A stretch of 64,000 nt of DNA from Saprospiraceae bacterium (GCA_020631105.1 JAHDHW010000001.1:65114-129113), one strand, 5' to 3'; positions 35,649-45,712 are shown, counted from the first letter of the stretch. Notes: generated from the sequence alone by a model not told the origin. Program-made: numbers and translations.

Positions 35649-35833
35649 ATGTAATCTGTTGTATTATCTTCCGCTTCGACCAAAATTAAACCCTCTCCAA
35701 TCTCCACCTAACTCGTTCAAAATCAGCAAATAGCGTAAAAAGTAAATGAAAAACAATAGTTTTTCAAAAAAATAGCCTGTCACGGCTGGCCTTGGCTCGT
35801 TTTTAGCTTATTCAATGCTAAACACAAATTCCA

Positions 35834-37072
35834 ATGGTTCTAAACAAAAAAAAACTCGTTCACTCAGAACAAACCTATGATGAGCCTTCATTTCATGTGG
35901 TTTATCTAGGTGAAAATGGCTTCCCTATTGGTTTTGGAGCTATTCAAAAAATGATCCTAATAAGCAAAGCGCTTATTTCAGAAGGAGCTGCGGTCAGTGT
36001 GATCAATCGTAAGGGTAAGTTTACACCTGGACAAACAGTAGAAGTTGACACAGAAGGTTTCTACGAAGGGATTCATTATATATATACTTCTAATGACATT
36101 TATCGTCCAAATAGTTTTTTAGCAAGGAACTTGCAAAAAATCAAAGGGAGCTATAGAGAGTTCCAATATCTAAGAAAAATAAAAAAGGAAGGAAAACTTG
36201 ATGCTGCTATAGTCTCATGCTATGGCTTTGTTCATGTTCTACTGTATAAGCTTTACGCTTCACTACTAGGCTTTCCAATTGTATACAATTATGTAGAGAT
36301 GGCCCGAGTCTTAAACACCAGAAACGGGTTCTTCACCAAGGTCAATGATTATCTATTTGAGAAATTACTAATTCCTGCAATGGATGGTGCATTTCCAATT
36401 AGCGAGGTCTTAATCAAGCAATTTGAAAAAATCGCTCCCGGTAAAAAATGGTTAAAAATTCCGATAATCGGCGAGTTTGACAAATTCGATATTGAAGCTA
36501 CAAAACCGCAAAGAGACTACTTTGCTTATTGTGGTGCATTAGCTTACCAGCAGGTAATCGAGTTTACCTTGAAAGCTTATGATCAATTACCAAAAGATAA
36601 TCCGGTTGACATTCATCTGATTTTGGGTGGAGGGACAGACGATGATTATAATAAGCTATTAAACTTTATCCGAACACTTAATAAAGGTGATCAGGTAAAG
36701 GTTTTCCGAAATGTTCGCCACAGTGAAATTCCGAAGCATTACAAGCCTGCTAAAGCATTACTTATTCCACTAAGGGATACCTTGCAAGATGCTGCACGAT
36801 TTCCTCATAAAATTGCGGAGTACGTCGCATCTGGGAATCCAATGATCAGTACCAACTTTGGAGAAGTTGCCCACTATTTCAAGGATGGAGAAAATGCTTT
36901 GATTGCTGAGGGCTATGATGAAAAATTATTCGCAGAAAAAATGAAATTCATTTTGGACCATCCCGACAAAGCAAAAGTAATCGGTCAACGAGGAAAAGCG
37001 CTTGGCCTCAACACTTTTAATCATTTTACGTATGGTCCTAAAATTCTGGACTTCTTAAAATCGCTTAAATAA
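35834..37072 (+). CDS. Glycosyltransferase, GT4-like
   Basis: The 412-residue protein has the GT-B fold of family 4: N-terminal glycine-rich entry (GFGAIQKMILISKALISEGA), and C-terminal donor-binding half with YCGALAYQQ, VKVFRNVRHSEIPKHYKPAK and the PHKIAEYVASGNPMISTNFGE block holding the conserved Glu. It opens the plus-strand arm of the exopolysaccharide locus; the next three genes follow within 6-15 bp. The 187-bp gap upstream shows no good promoter, only a small GAAAAAC/GTTTTTC hairpin at 35748-35765. Confidence 0.85.
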   Translation: MVLNKKKLVHSEQTYDEPSFHVVYLGENGFPIGFGAIQKMILISKALISEGAAVSVINRKGKFTPGQTVEVDTEGFYEGIHYIYTSNDIYRPNSFLARNLQKIKGSYREFQYLRKIKKEGKLDAAIVSCYGFVHVLLYKLYASLLGFPIVYNYVEMARVLNTRNGFFTKVNDYLFEKLLIPAMDGAFPISEVLIKQFEKIAPGKKWLKIPIIGEFDKFDIEATKPQRDYFAYCGALAYQQVIEFTLKAYDQLPKDNPVDIHLILGGGTDDDYNKLLNFIRTLNKGDQVKVFRNVRHSEIPKHYKPAKALLIPLRDTLQDAARFPHKIAEYVASGNPMISTNFGEVAHYFKDGENALIAEGYDEKLFAEKMKFILDHPDKAKVIGQRGKALGLNTFNHFTYGPKILDFLKSLK

Positions 37073-37085
37073 AACAGGATTAAGA

Positions 37086-38225
37086 ATGTCCAAAAAACGA
37101 ATCGCCATATTTGGAGTTAAGTACTTTCCCGCAAGAGGAGGTACAAGTCGTGTGGTAGAAAATCTATTAAGCGATTTGCGGGAGCATTATGACTTTACAA
37201 TCTATTGTTATAAACACCCGGAAGCATCGGCACATATGGAAGGTGTAAAAACTATTCAATTTGCTGAAATCCCAATTAAAGGCTTTGGTGTTTTTCTATA
37301 CTATCTCCGATGTTGCTTCCATATTCTCTGGAACAATGATTACGATTTAATCCATTTGCATAAAACAGATGGTGCTTTCTTTCTTCCACTATTGTCCTTA
37401 AAGTATAAGGTAATTGCTACTTCACATGCGCTTCCTTATCTGAATGAAAAGTGGTCCGCACTTGGCAAGTTATACTTTCGGATAACCGAATGGTTATTCA
37501 TGCACTCAAAAGCAGTATTGACTGCGATTGCAAAAACTCAAGTTGCCTACTTTGAAGCTGCTTACGATCGCCCCGTTAGATTTATTCCAAATGGCATACA
37601 CTTGCCAGAGGAAGTGGATCCTAGCAAAGCAGATCAAATACTAAATCCATTGGGTATTCAAGGAGAATATTTATTCTTTGCTGCCAGAAGGGTAATCCCT
37701 CTCAAGGGTTGTCACACCTTTATTAAGGCACTACAAAAGTTAAAGTACCAGGGGCCGATAGTCATCGCTGGCGAACTTGACCAGCTTCCTCATTATACTA
37801 AAGAACTTCGAAAACTTTCAGAAGGTCTAAATATCCATTTCGTTGGTTACGTAGCTGGCATGGACAAACTTAATGCTTTACTAAATAGAGCGAAGTATTT
37901 CATTTTCCCTTCAGAACTGGAAGGAATGTCTATGATGTTGCTCGAAGCTGGTTGTCTTGGTACGCCAATGATATGTAGTGATATCCCTCAGAATCTAGCG
38001 GTACTTAGCTCCAAAGAAGTCCTTTATTTTGAATCAAAAAATGTAGAAGACCTGGTAGAGAAACTACAATGGGCCTTAAACAATGAAGGCAAAATGCAGG
38101 CACTAGCTCAACAGACCAAACGTACTATTGAGCAAAACTATACTGTCGACAAAGTCGTCCAGGAATACATCGAACTTTACGAGCAGACGCTTTCTCCAAA
38201 TAAAATTATCGAAGTTGTTCAATAA
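37086..38225 (+). CDS. Glycosyltransferase, GT4-like
   Basis: The 379-residue enzyme has the GT4 N-terminal motif FPARGGTSRVVENLLSDL and C-terminal donor site ARRVIPLKGCHTFIKAL, HFVGYVAGMDKLNALL and the ExxxxE-type FPSELEGMSMMLLEAGCLGTP. It would add a retained-configuration sugar to the lipid-linked repeat. It lies between another GT4 and a deacetylase with short spacers, in one operon. Confidence 0.9.
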   Translation: MSKKRIAIFGVKYFPARGGTSRVVENLLSDLREHYDFTIYCYKHPEASAHMEGVKTIQFAEIPIKGFGVFLYYLRCCFHILWNNDYDLIHLHKTDGAFFLPLLSLKYKVIATSHALPYLNEKWSALGKLYFRITEWLFMHSKAVLTAIAKTQVAYFEAAYDRPVRFIPNGIHLPEEVDPSKADQILNPLGIQGEYLFFAARRVIPLKGCHTFIKALQKLKYQGPIVIAGELDQLPHYTKELRKLSEGLNIHFVGYVAGMDKLNALLNRAKYFIFPSELEGMSMMLLEAGCLGTPMICSDIPQNLAVLSSKEVLYFESKNVEDLVEKLQWALNNEGKMQALAQQTKRTIEQNYTVDKVVQEYIELYEQTLSPNKIIEVVQ

Positions 38226-38231
38226 TTAACT

Positions 38232-39293
38232 ATGAGTTCCTATACAAAAAAGAAAATTATCTCTGTAGTCGCCCCTGTAATTTCAGGACTTGGTGTACAT
38301 AAATTATTTGCGCCTGGCTACGCAGGACTTGGACAGGTACTTACCTTTCACCGAGTACTTCCTAAGGATAATAAAGATCGAATCCACAATCACCTCAGCT
38401 TAGAGATCAGTCCGGAGCAACTAGAGGCAACAATCGCTTTTTATAAAAAAGAAGGATACACATTTGTTTCTCTGGATCAAGTTTATGACCTGCTTCAAAA
38501 AGGAGCGACGAACACCAAGTTTGTGGCCTTCACCTTTGATGATGGATATATCGATAATTACACCGTTGCGTATCCGATATTAAAGGCACACAACATTCCT
38601 TTTACTATTTATATTACGACCAATTTCCCAGATTATCGAGCTGTATTATGGTGGTATTTATTAGAGGATGCGGTACTCAACCGATCTTCAATCGAATTCA
38701 CCTGGCAAGGTGTTGAACATAAATACACCTGTGATACTAAAGCTTCAAAGGAATCTACCTTTGATGAAATTCGGACTGTAATTAACCAATCGTTTCGGGT
38801 TAATGATTATAAAACTTTACTTAAGGGTGTATTTCAAAAAACAGAAATTCAACTTTACGAGTATTCAAAAAAGTTAGTGTTAAGTTGGGAAGATATTCGA
38901 ACCTTAAGCGCGGACCCTCTTTGCACAATTGGAGCACACACCGTCAACCATTATCCATTAAGTCAGTTAGAAAAAGAAAAACTGCAATACGAAATTGAAG
39001 AATCAAAACATCGCATTGAAAAGCAAATTGTAGATTCCGTAGAGCACTTTGCATATCCTTTTGGAAAACCTACCGAGTCCTCCATAAGGGAATTTGAGAT
39101 GGTTAAAAATCTTGGCTTTAAAACCGGGGTAACCACCAGAATTGGAAATATTTTTGCACAACATAGATATAAAACTGAATGCCTGCCTCGCATCAGTGTA
39201 AACCGCGTGACAACCGAGGATGTGCTTTATTTACAATCCAGTGGTATGTTACCTTTTATTGTACACCGAGGAAAAAAAGTAATTACAAACTAA
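38232..39293 (+). CDS. Polysaccharide deacetylase (NodB/CE4-like)
   Basis: The 353-residue protein has a CE4 core: LTFHRVLP near the N-terminus, catalytic/metal Asp pair in FTFDDGYIDN, the zinc HxxxH in GAHTVNHYP and the late FAYPFGKPT block. A 100-residue insertion between the Asp and His motifs is typical of EPS-locus members. It may remove N-acetyl groups from the growing polymer, probably in the cytoplasm or at the membrane since no clear signal peptide is seen. It is 6 bp downstream of a GT4. Confidence 0.87.
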   Translation: MSSYTKKKIISVVAPVISGLGVHKLFAPGYAGLGQVLTFHRVLPKDNKDRIHNHLSLEISPEQLEATIAFYKKEGYTFVSLDQVYDLLQKGATNTKFVAFTFDDGYIDNYTVAYPILKAHNIPFTIYITTNFPDYRAVLWWYLLEDAVLNRSSIEFTWQGVEHKYTCDTKASKESTFDEIRTVINQSFRVNDYKTLLKGVFQKTEIQLYEYSKKLVLSWEDIRTLSADPLCTIGAHTVNHYPLSQLEKEKLQYEIEESKHRIEKQIVDSVEHFAYPFGKPTESSIREFEMVKNLGFKTGVTTRIGNIFAQHRYKTECLPRISVNRVTTEDVLYLQSSGMLPFIVHRGKKVITN

Positions 39294-39307
39294 GAGTATT
39301 TAAGTAG

Positions 39308-40240
39308 ATGACAGAGTCAAGCCCTAGAATTACAGTATTTATTCTGACTTATAATCGCGCAAATCTAGTTGAAAGATCCATTAAGAGTGTATTAGCACAA
39401 ACATTCAAAGACTATGAATTAGTCCTTATTGACAATGGCAGTACAGACGAGACTCAAAAAGTCTTTGACAGATATCGCGACCTGCCAAATGTTAGAACAT
39501 TTCGAATAGAGGAAAACATCGGTTTTGCTCGTGGCTATAATTTCTGTCTGGACCAAATACAATGCGAATGGTTTTGTAATGTTGGCGATGATGACACTAT
39601 TACACCAGATGCACTTGAGGTTTTGTTTGGAATCGTGGATGATTTTGACCCCACGATTACTGCAGTTTCTTCTAATGGCTGGGACAGTGCGACAAACGCT
39701 GCTTCTGGAATTGGATTATTCGCTGATCAGTACCTATCTCCGAAAGATATCGTCGCCAACTGCGACGGCGACTTTTGGGGAATGACAAAGTCCGAACTTA
39801 TAGAAGGTAAAAGACTAAACCCTGATATCCCAGGCATGGAAAACACCCTTTGGTATAAGGTCGATGCAGAAGCAAAACGGTACTATATTCACAAGCACTT
39901 AATCACTTATTATACGGATCACTCCGGCCCCAGAGAAACTGCAAAGCAAAATGCTGACCTTAAAATAAAAGCAAAACTTTACAAGGAATTACTTACAGAG
40001 CCTTTCTTCTGGGAAGTGCTTAAGAAGTATAATACTTCGCAGTTTAGAACGCGTTGCCTGAAAGCTATGCATTATTTGAAAGCAGTCAGAGATTACGATA
40101 CGAGTAAAGTGTATCAAAAAATGTTGCGTGAAGATCGGCCAGGTTTGAAAGATCGGGTGCATGCGAGTATCATTCGTTTTTTGTCACCAACGATATTGAC
40201 AAAGTTAGTCTTTTGGAAGCAGCGATTGAAAGCAAGCTAG
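39308..40240 (+). CDS. Glycosyltransferase family 2
   Basis: The 310-residue enzyme has the GT-A fold: VFILTYNRANLVERSIKSVL start, Asp in LVLIDNGSTDE and the nucleotide/metal DxD region NVGDDDTITPDAL. It is the last gene of the plus-strand arm and converges with the minus-strand operon 10 bp away. The donor and acceptor are unknown. Confidence 0.9.
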   Translation: MTESSPRITVFILTYNRANLVERSIKSVLAQTFKDYELVLIDNGSTDETQKVFDRYRDLPNVRTFRIEENIGFARGYNFCLDQIQCEWFCNVGDDDTITPDALEVLFGIVDDFDPTITAVSSNGWDSATNAASGIGLFADQYLSPKDIVANCDGDFWGMTKSELIEGKRLNPDIPGMENTLWYKVDAEAKRYYIHKHLITYYTDHSGPRETAKQNADLKIKAKLYKELLTEPFFWEVLKKYNTSQFRTRCLKAMHYLKAVRDYDTSKVYQKMLREDRPGLKDRVHASIIRFLSPTILTKLVFWKQRLKAS

Positions 40241-40250
40241 TATAGCCTAT

Positions 40251-41552
40251 TTATATTTTCTCGATTACTCTTTTTTCTTCCAATAATTTACCGGCCTGTT
40301 CGATTATTCGATACTTTAAGCCTGACAATTTAGCGATATGCATCAGGCTATGTTCACCGTCCGAATAGTTTAATATCCAAAGCATCGCCATCTGTAATTG
40401 TTTTGCTTCGCTATTACCACCAATCGCTTCATATAGTCCACGTTTTCCCAATTGAGGTTCTCCTTGCGGGTATAAGTTTTTATAGAAAACATTATGCTCA
40501 AAAGTGTGGACCACCTCCCGATAAACTTCCAATGCACCTTCCAGATATTCAGGTCGAATCAATTGCAAGTTATCTCCGGAAGTATGATACTCCGGATAGG
40601 TTCCAAACTGAGATCTTGTAAGATTTCCGATTGGTAAGTTAAATGCAGGTGCACAAAACTGTCGTTCGTCGTATCCATAAGGAATAAAATTCTGTAGCTT
40701 AAACGGCACCCCTAATTTGGTAAATACATACTGTACTACGAAGTCCATCTCACTTGTCCCTCGACGACTTTTCTTATAGGTGAAATCTCCTGCGTCCCCC
40801 AGAAGCGAAGCGACTAATCCTCCTCTGATATTTTTCAACTTCGACTGGTTTTTCGCAAGCCAGGTAATTGACCCAATTGTTCCCGGGATAAATACAAAAC
40901 GGTAGGAAAACCGATTGCGCCGCGTCAGCAGGTATCTTGCTAAGTGCGTTAGCACGCTGACCCCAGAGAGATTATCATTCGCTAGAGATGGATGACAGAT
41001 GTGAGCTGAAAACAAAATCTCTTCTTGTCTTTCTCCTGGAATATATAATTCTCCATAAGTCAAATGTCCCGGCTCCAGTGTCGAATCAATATAGACTTCA
41101 TATGTGTCTTCTTCGAGTTGTTGATACTGATTATGCGTAAGGCAAAAGCCCCAGTTTTCTTTGTAGTAGGAAGTGCGATACGGGATAAGGTCTGGTTGTT
41201 CTGGCAAAGTATACAAATGATCCTTTAAACTTGCCAGGTCGATTTTCCCGTGAACAGGAATACTATAATTGAGTAGGTGCAGATTATTATCTGCAAAATC
41301 TATAATCTTTTCTCCTTTTGAATTTTTAATCCATGCTTCTCTGATATTCCACTCTTTGGGTACTGTCCAGTCCAATACTTTTTCCCCGCTCTTTACTTCA
41401 TGAACCTGAAGGTCAATATATTCTTGCAGGATGCTTAACGTTTGTCGGACACCATTGCCGGTTATACTTCGGCAGATAGGAAACAATCGCTCGCAAAGTG
41501 CAAACAATGAATTTTCTGATGTTGTACTTTTAAGTTTTATTGCGGTGCTCAT
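40251..41552 (-). CDS. DUF4910/DUF2172 aminopeptidase-like protein with winged-helix C-terminus
   Basis: The product (433 residues from ATG 41552) matches the UCP01524-type architecture: an N-terminal part with CRSITGNGVRQTL, a DUF2172-like beta insert (WTVPKEWNIREAWI), an M28-like metallopeptidase core with probable zinc ligands in SAHICHPSLANDNLSG and YHTSGDN, and a C-terminal winged helix (YSDGEHSLMHIAKLSGL). Such proteins occur in sugar-modification clusters; the true substrate is not known and may be an amide on a sugar. Its ATG lies inside the end of the aminotransferase gene (23-bp overlap). A TTG at 41594 was not chosen. Confidence 0.82.
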   Translation of the reverse strand: MSTAIKLKSTTSENSLFALCERLFPICRSITGNGVRQTLSILQEYIDLQVHEVKSGEKVLDWTVPKEWNIREAWIKNSKGEKIIDFADNNLHLLNYSIPVHGKIDLASLKDHLYTLPEQPDLIPYRTSYYKENWGFCLTHNQYQQLEEDTYEVYIDSTLEPGHLTYGELYIPGERQEEILFSAHICHPSLANDNLSGVSVLTHLARYLLTRRNRFSYRFVFIPGTIGSITWLAKNQSKLKNIRGGLVASLLGDAGDFTYKKSRRGTSEMDFVVQYVFTKLGVPFKLQNFIPYGYDERQFCAPAFNLPIGNLTRSQFGTYPEYHTSGDNLQLIRPEYLEGALEVYREVVHTFEHNVFYKNLYPQGEPQLGKRGLYEAIGGNSEAKQLQMAMLWILNYSDGEHSLMHIAKLSGLKYRIIEQAGKLLEEKRVIEKI

Positions 41553-42870
41553 GGTTCCATTTTCGGTAAACAGGCTGAACGGATCGGCCTTCAAGATAAT
41601 TGCTAACTCCTTCGTCTAGCGCGTTTCGATAAACGGCCATCGCTTCGCTCATTATTTCAATCGTCAAATCTGTATCTGCTGATTTATGCGCAAAACTATT
41701 TACAATATTAGGTGCGACTAATCCTCGCTTAATGCACTCTTGCATGAAAAGTGTACGAAAAGGTTGAGAAGGTTGCTGATCCTGATTCCTGGTAGAAAAC
41801 ACCAAACAAGCAGGATGGCCGTGTACTCCGATAAAACCTTGTAACTGGTGTTCTTCGATTGCTTTCTCTAATCCAGTTCTTAAGCGCTCGCCTTGTACAC
41901 GCATATGTTCGACCACATCTTCTTGTTGATAAAAGTCCATTACCGCATTTGCAGCGGCCAAGGCATGACCTTCCGCTCCGTGCGTAGTAGATAACAAAAA
42001 GACGCGCTCCTTATCATGGTAAAGTCCACCAAGTTCCATATACTCTCGCTTGCCAGCTAGTGCTGCCACAGCAAAACCATTCCCCATTGCTTTACCAAAG
42101 GTTGAAAGGTCTGGTTGAATATTATATAGTGTTTGAGCTCCTCCTTTATGCCACCGGAATCCGGTGATCATTTCGTCCAGGATAAAAAGTGTATTATTTT
42201 TTTTGCATAACTCTTGTAGGGCACTAGCAAATTCTAAATCAAGTGGTTCATATTTTTCGGGCTCCATGATGATACAGGCAATCTCTCCTTCGTTTTTATT
42301 GAAGAGTCGCTCTACACTTTTGATATCATTGAATTTGAATTTTAAGGTAAGGTCTTTAGTCGATTGAGGAATCCCTGCATTAACTTTGGTGGCGCCAATA
42401 AACCAATCGTCAATTGAAAAAAATGGATGATCTCCACAAATTGCAATTTTTGATTTTCCGGTTACTGCACGGGCCAGCTTGATCGCTGCGGTTGTACAGT
42501 CCGAACCATTCTTAGCAAACTTGACCATCTCGGCCCCCGGCACGAGGTTTAGAAAAGCCTCTGCTGTTTCTAACTCTAACATTGCAGGCCTGCTAAAATT
42601 AATCCCTTTTAGCATTTGCTGATGTGCTGCGGCGATGACGGGTTCGAAAGCGTGCCCCAGGTTAACGGCTCGCAAGCCCATTCCATATTCAATAAACTCA
42701 TTGCCATCAAGATCCCAGACTCGGCAGCCTTTTCCGCTTTCGATGTAAGGAGCATAAAATTCTGGATATTGATCATCTCCTTTCGCATACGTATGACTCC
42801 CGCCAGGAATGGCTTTATGAAATCGCTCTTGTACGGTTAAAGATTGATGGAATTTTCTACGTTGAACCAT
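41530..42870 (-). CDS. Class III aminotransferase (glutamate-1-semialdehyde aminomutase-like)
   Basis: The 446-residue PLP enzyme has the GSAM-like start (FHKAIPGGSHTYAKGDDQ), the KNGSDCTTAAIKLARAVTGK cofactor loop, the Asp of FILDEMITGFRW and the PLP Lys in FGKAMGNGFAVAALAGK. Housekeeping HemL is unlikely: the extra C-terminal stretch, the missing HemL context and the surrounding nucleotide-sugar genes point to a sugar or amino-acid side-chain substrate. It lies 49 bp after the PIG-L gene. Confidence 0.87.
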   Translation of the reverse strand: MVQRRKFHQSLTVQERFHKAIPGGSHTYAKGDDQYPEFYAPYIESGKGCRVWDLDGNEFIEYGMGLRAVNLGHAFEPVIAAAHQQMLKGINFSRPAMLELETAEAFLNLVPGAEMVKFAKNGSDCTTAAIKLARAVTGKSKIAICGDHPFFSIDDWFIGATKVNAGIPQSTKDLTLKFKFNDIKSVERLFNKNEGEIACIIMEPEKYEPLDLEFASALQELCKKNNTLFILDEMITGFRWHKGGAQTLYNIQPDLSTFGKAMGNGFAVAALAGKREYMELGGLYHDKERVFLLSTTHGAEGHALAAANAVMDFYQQEDVVEHMRVQGERLRTGLEKAIEEHQLQGFIGVHGHPACLVFSTRNQDQQPSQPFRTLFMQECIKRGLVAPNIVNSFAHKSADTDLTIEIMSEAMAVYRNALDEGVSNYLEGRSVQPVYRKWNHEHRNKT

Positions 42871-42919
42871 TTTATAATAAAATGTTTTTAGCCTTCCAGG
42901 CTAGAGGTTTAATAAAACT

Positions 42920-43573
42920 TTAGAAAACTATTTTTCGAGCATGAAATGCTTCTGCATATCGCCCATTACTTGCGGCTTCCATTCCTCGGATGCGCATCAG
43001 CGACAAAAAGGTTTCTTTATCAAACCAATGCTTACCGGCTTGACTTTCGAAACAATCCAAAAGAATCTGAGCTTTGCGATCAGCCAACTCCTGGCTAACT
43101 TCTACGAACATATTTGGAATACCCAAGTCACCATCGTACTTAGGTATCTCGTATTCCAATACCAGATGGTTTCTAAAAGTATTCCAGGCTAAGTCAGATA
43201 ATAAGCGATGATCCTGATGTCGATCGTGGCGATAGTGCGTAAAAACGATATCGGGATTAAAGTCTTTTTTGAAGGATTCAAAATGTTCTTTAATCTCAAA
43301 TTTGGACTGTTCCAAAAATGCATCTCTGTAATCCAGCACAACGATTTCTTTATCTTCAACCGCCTCCAGAAATTTTTCTGCACTGGCTATGGCTTCAAGT
43401 CTGCGTTGTGGATTTGAAGCAAAGACGATCCATTTTACATGGCCGACTTTATGCTCTGCAAATAACTTAAGCAAAGTTGCACCGCACCCGATTTCGATAT
43501 CGTCGCAGTGTGCACCTACTGCAAAAATGTTCAGTCCTTTTTCTTTATCGTAATTAAATCCAGATTGGATCAT
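42920..43573 (-). CDS. PIG-L family deacetylase
   Basis: The 217-residue zinc enzyme keeps the LmbE/PIG-L motifs: the AVGAHCDDIEIGCGATL N-terminal metal site (variant of PHPDDE) and HYRHDRHQDHRLLSDL with the second His pair. It should remove an N-acetyl group from an amino sugar or related group. Its ATG overlaps the cytidylyltransferase stop by 4 bp, so it works with that pathway. Confidence 0.9.
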   Translation of the reverse strand: MIQSGFNYDKEKGLNIFAVGAHCDDIEIGCGATLLKLFAEHKVGHVKWIVFASNPQRRLEAIASAEKFLEAVEDKEIVVLDYRDAFLEQSKFEIKEHFESFKKDFNPDIVFTHYRHDRHQDHRLLSDLAWNTFRNHLVLEYEIPKYDGDLGIPNMFVEVSQELADRKAQILLDCFESQAGKHWFDKETFLSLMRIRGMEAASNGRYAEAFHARKIVF

Positions 43574-44379
43574 ATTGCTTTTTTAATGAAATTTGGGTTT
43601 CGCTCATTCCACACCGTCCAAGGTGTGCTTCCTTTTTTCTGTAAATCGTCGAGGTACATTTTATCTTTGAATGTATCCATCGCTCTCCAGAAACCTTTAT
43701 GCTTATAACTATTCAATCGCTTCTGTTTGATCAGGCGATCAAATGGTTCTACAACTAGCTCGTCCCCATATTCTATATGGTCAAAGATTTCTTGGCGAAG
43801 GACAAAGTATCCGGTATTGATACACATATTCGTCCGCGACATAACGTGGATTGAATTAACTAAGCCTGACTCTTCTGCATCCACTACATGAAAACTTTCA
43901 TTTGGCTGGTAACGCATAAAGCTCGCAACCATATCAGGTTTACTTTTGAAGTCATCAATCATATCCGGCAAATGCATATCCGTCAAACCATCAGAATAAT
44001 TTGCCAGAAACATTTCTTCTCCTTGAAGGTATTCACGAACCTTCATTAAGCGCATACCTATATTAGATTCAATTCCGGTATCTACAAAAGTTATCTTCCA
44101 GTCATCAATATCAGAATTGAGTAATTCAATTCGATTACCTCCTAGTGTATAGACAAAATTATTCGAAATCGTTTCATCGTAATTAATGAAGTAATCTTTG
44201 ATTTTATCTGCCTTATACCCAAGACATAGGATAAAATCCTTGTGCCCAAAATGAGCATAGTATTTCATTACATTCCAAAGGATCGGCCGGTAGCCGATAT
44301 TAACCATTGGCTTCGGAATGGTTTCCGAATAATCCCGAAGTCGGGTTCCTTGTCCGCCGCAAAAGAGTACTACTTTCAT
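43570..44379 (-). CDS. rfbF: Glucose-1-phosphate cytidylyltransferase-like nucleotidyltransferase
   Basis: The 269-residue protein has the nucleotidyltransferase signature FCGGQGTRLRDYSETIPKPM, NIGYRPILWNVMKYYAHFG, the Asp-containing ANYSDGLTD and the C-terminal YKHKGFWRAMDTFKDK of RfbF. It would make a CDP-hexose. RfbF normally feeds the CDP-glucose 4,6-dehydratase RfbG, which is not found in this window. Overlap with the PIG-L gene shows coupling. Confidence 0.87.
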   Translation of the reverse strand: MKVVLFCGGQGTRLRDYSETIPKPMVNIGYRPILWNVMKYYAHFGHKDFILCLGYKADKIKDYFINYDETISNNFVYTLGGNRIELLNSDIDDWKITFVDTGIESNIGMRLMKVREYLQGEEMFLANYSDGLTDMHLPDMIDDFKSKPDMVASFMRYQPNESFHVVDAEESGLVNSIHVMSRTNMCINTGYFVLRQEIFDHIEYGDELVVEPFDRLIKQKRLNSYKHKGFWRAMDTFKDKMYLDDLQKKGSTPWTVWNERNPNFIKKAI

Positions 44380-44446
44380 GATATTTATTTTTTAGGAGCT
44401 TAATTAGCCGTATAAAAATATTTTAACCCCACTATCCGATTGAAAA

Positions 44447-45712
44447 TTAAAGTATAGTTACTTCCGGAATTGGAATGACGAATCGACCGCCCCATTCTTT
44501 TACATAGGCCATCTGTTCCGAAATTTCTTTTTTCAAATTCCATGGAAGAATTAGGATATAATCGGGTTTGGTCTCGGCAATTTTTTCCGGAGCGTAAATA
44601 GGAATTCGGGTTCCTGGTAAAAAATTACCTTGCTTATGTGGACTACGATCCACTGTATAATCTAAGAAGTCAGTACGGATCCCGCAGTAATTCAATAAAG
44701 TATTGCCTTTACCCGGTGCTCCGTATCCAACAACTGTTTTGCCTTCTCGTTTTGCCTGAATCAAAAATTCAATTAGCTTTCGCTTGGTTTCTTTTACTTG
44801 TTCTTCAAAGCGGGTGTAGAAGTCTACTGTTTTGAATCCGAGGTTTTCTTCTCGAGATAATAATTCTGTTACGGTAGTTCTGACGGGCTTTGACTCATCC
44901 TCCGTATGTCGACCAAAAATCCGGATAGAACCTCCGTGAGTTGGCAGTTCTTCTACGTGGAATAAGGTAATACCATGGTGTGCAAAAATCTCATTGACTG
45001 TAGTAAAGGACAGGTAAGAAAAATGCTCATGATAAATGGTATCAAATTGATTCTCTTCGATCAATCTTTGCAGGTGTGGAAACTCCATAGTAATTACACC
45101 TTCTTTGGCTAGCATGATTTTCATTCCTCCGACGAAATCATTGATATCCGGTACATGCGCCAGCACGTTATTTCCTAGTAGTAAATCTGCTTTTTTATAT
45201 TTTTCTGATAAATCCTTCGCCGTTTCAATTCCGAAGAATCGTACCTCAGAGCGAACGCCTTTTTCTCTTGCTGCTTCTGCGCAGTTGGCCGCAGGCTCGA
45301 TTCCGAGTACAGGAATATTCTTTTCAACGAACCACTGTAAGAGGTAACCATCATTACTAGCTATCTCGGCAACTAAAGAGTTTTCGTTAAAGCCAAACTC
45401 TTCCACCATTTTGTCCGTGTAACGCTTTGCATGATTTAACCAACTAGTTGAAAAGGAAGAGAAGTATGCATAGTCATCTGCAAAAATTTCTTCCGGTGAG
45501 GCAAACTCATCAAGTTGCACTAACCAACATTTTTCACATACAAAAGCATGAAGCGTGAAAAATTTCTCCATTTTGTTGTAATCCTCTGGTTTAACATGCT
45601 TTTGACAAAGCGGAGATGTACCAAGATCTACGACGCTATGCTCAAGAGGAGTCGCACAAAAGCGACATTTACTCACTTTATTATTAATGTGGTGTGATCC
45701 TAAAGTTGACAT
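44447..45712 (-). CDS. Nucleotide-sugar C-methyltransferase (SAM-dependent, zinc-binding N-terminus)
   Basis: The 421-residue enzyme has the three-part layout of sugar C-methyltransferases: a zinc-binding N-terminal domain (CRFCATPLEHSVVDLG ... CEKCWLVQL), a Rossmann methyltransferase core (VAEIASNDGYLLQWF, FGIE, LLLGNNVLAHVPD) and a C-terminal Methyltransf_14-like domain (VGYGAPGKGNTLLNYCGI). Relatives methylate carbon 3 of 4-keto sugars, and the product is a branched sugar. It lies 67 bp upstream of rfbF. Confidence 0.88.
   Translation of the reverse strand: MSTLGSHHINNKVSKCRFCATPLEHSVVDLGTSPLCQKHVKPEDYNKMEKFFTLHAFVCEKCWLVQLDEFASPEEIFADDYAYFSSFSTSWLNHAKRYTDKMVEEFGFNENSLVAEIASNDGYLLQWFVEKNIPVLGIEPAANCAEAAREKGVRSEVRFFGIETAKDLSEKYKKADLLLGNNVLAHVPDINDFVGGMKIMLAKEGVITMEFPHLQRLIEENQFDTIYHEHFSYLSFTTVNEIFAHHGITLFHVEELPTHGGSIRIFGRHTEDESKPVRTTVTELLSREENLGFKTVDFYTRFEEQVKETKRKLIEFLIQAKREGKTVVGYGAPGKGNTLLNYCGIRTDFLDYTVDRSPHKQGNFLPGTRIPIYAPEKIAETKPDYILILPWNLKKEISEQMAYVKEWGGRFVIPIPEVTIL

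Noticed and set aside
41530-42870. HemL of tetrapyrrole synthesis
   Set aside because: It is coupled to PIG-L, cytidylyltransferase and DUF4910 genes in a sugar operon and has a C-terminal extension.
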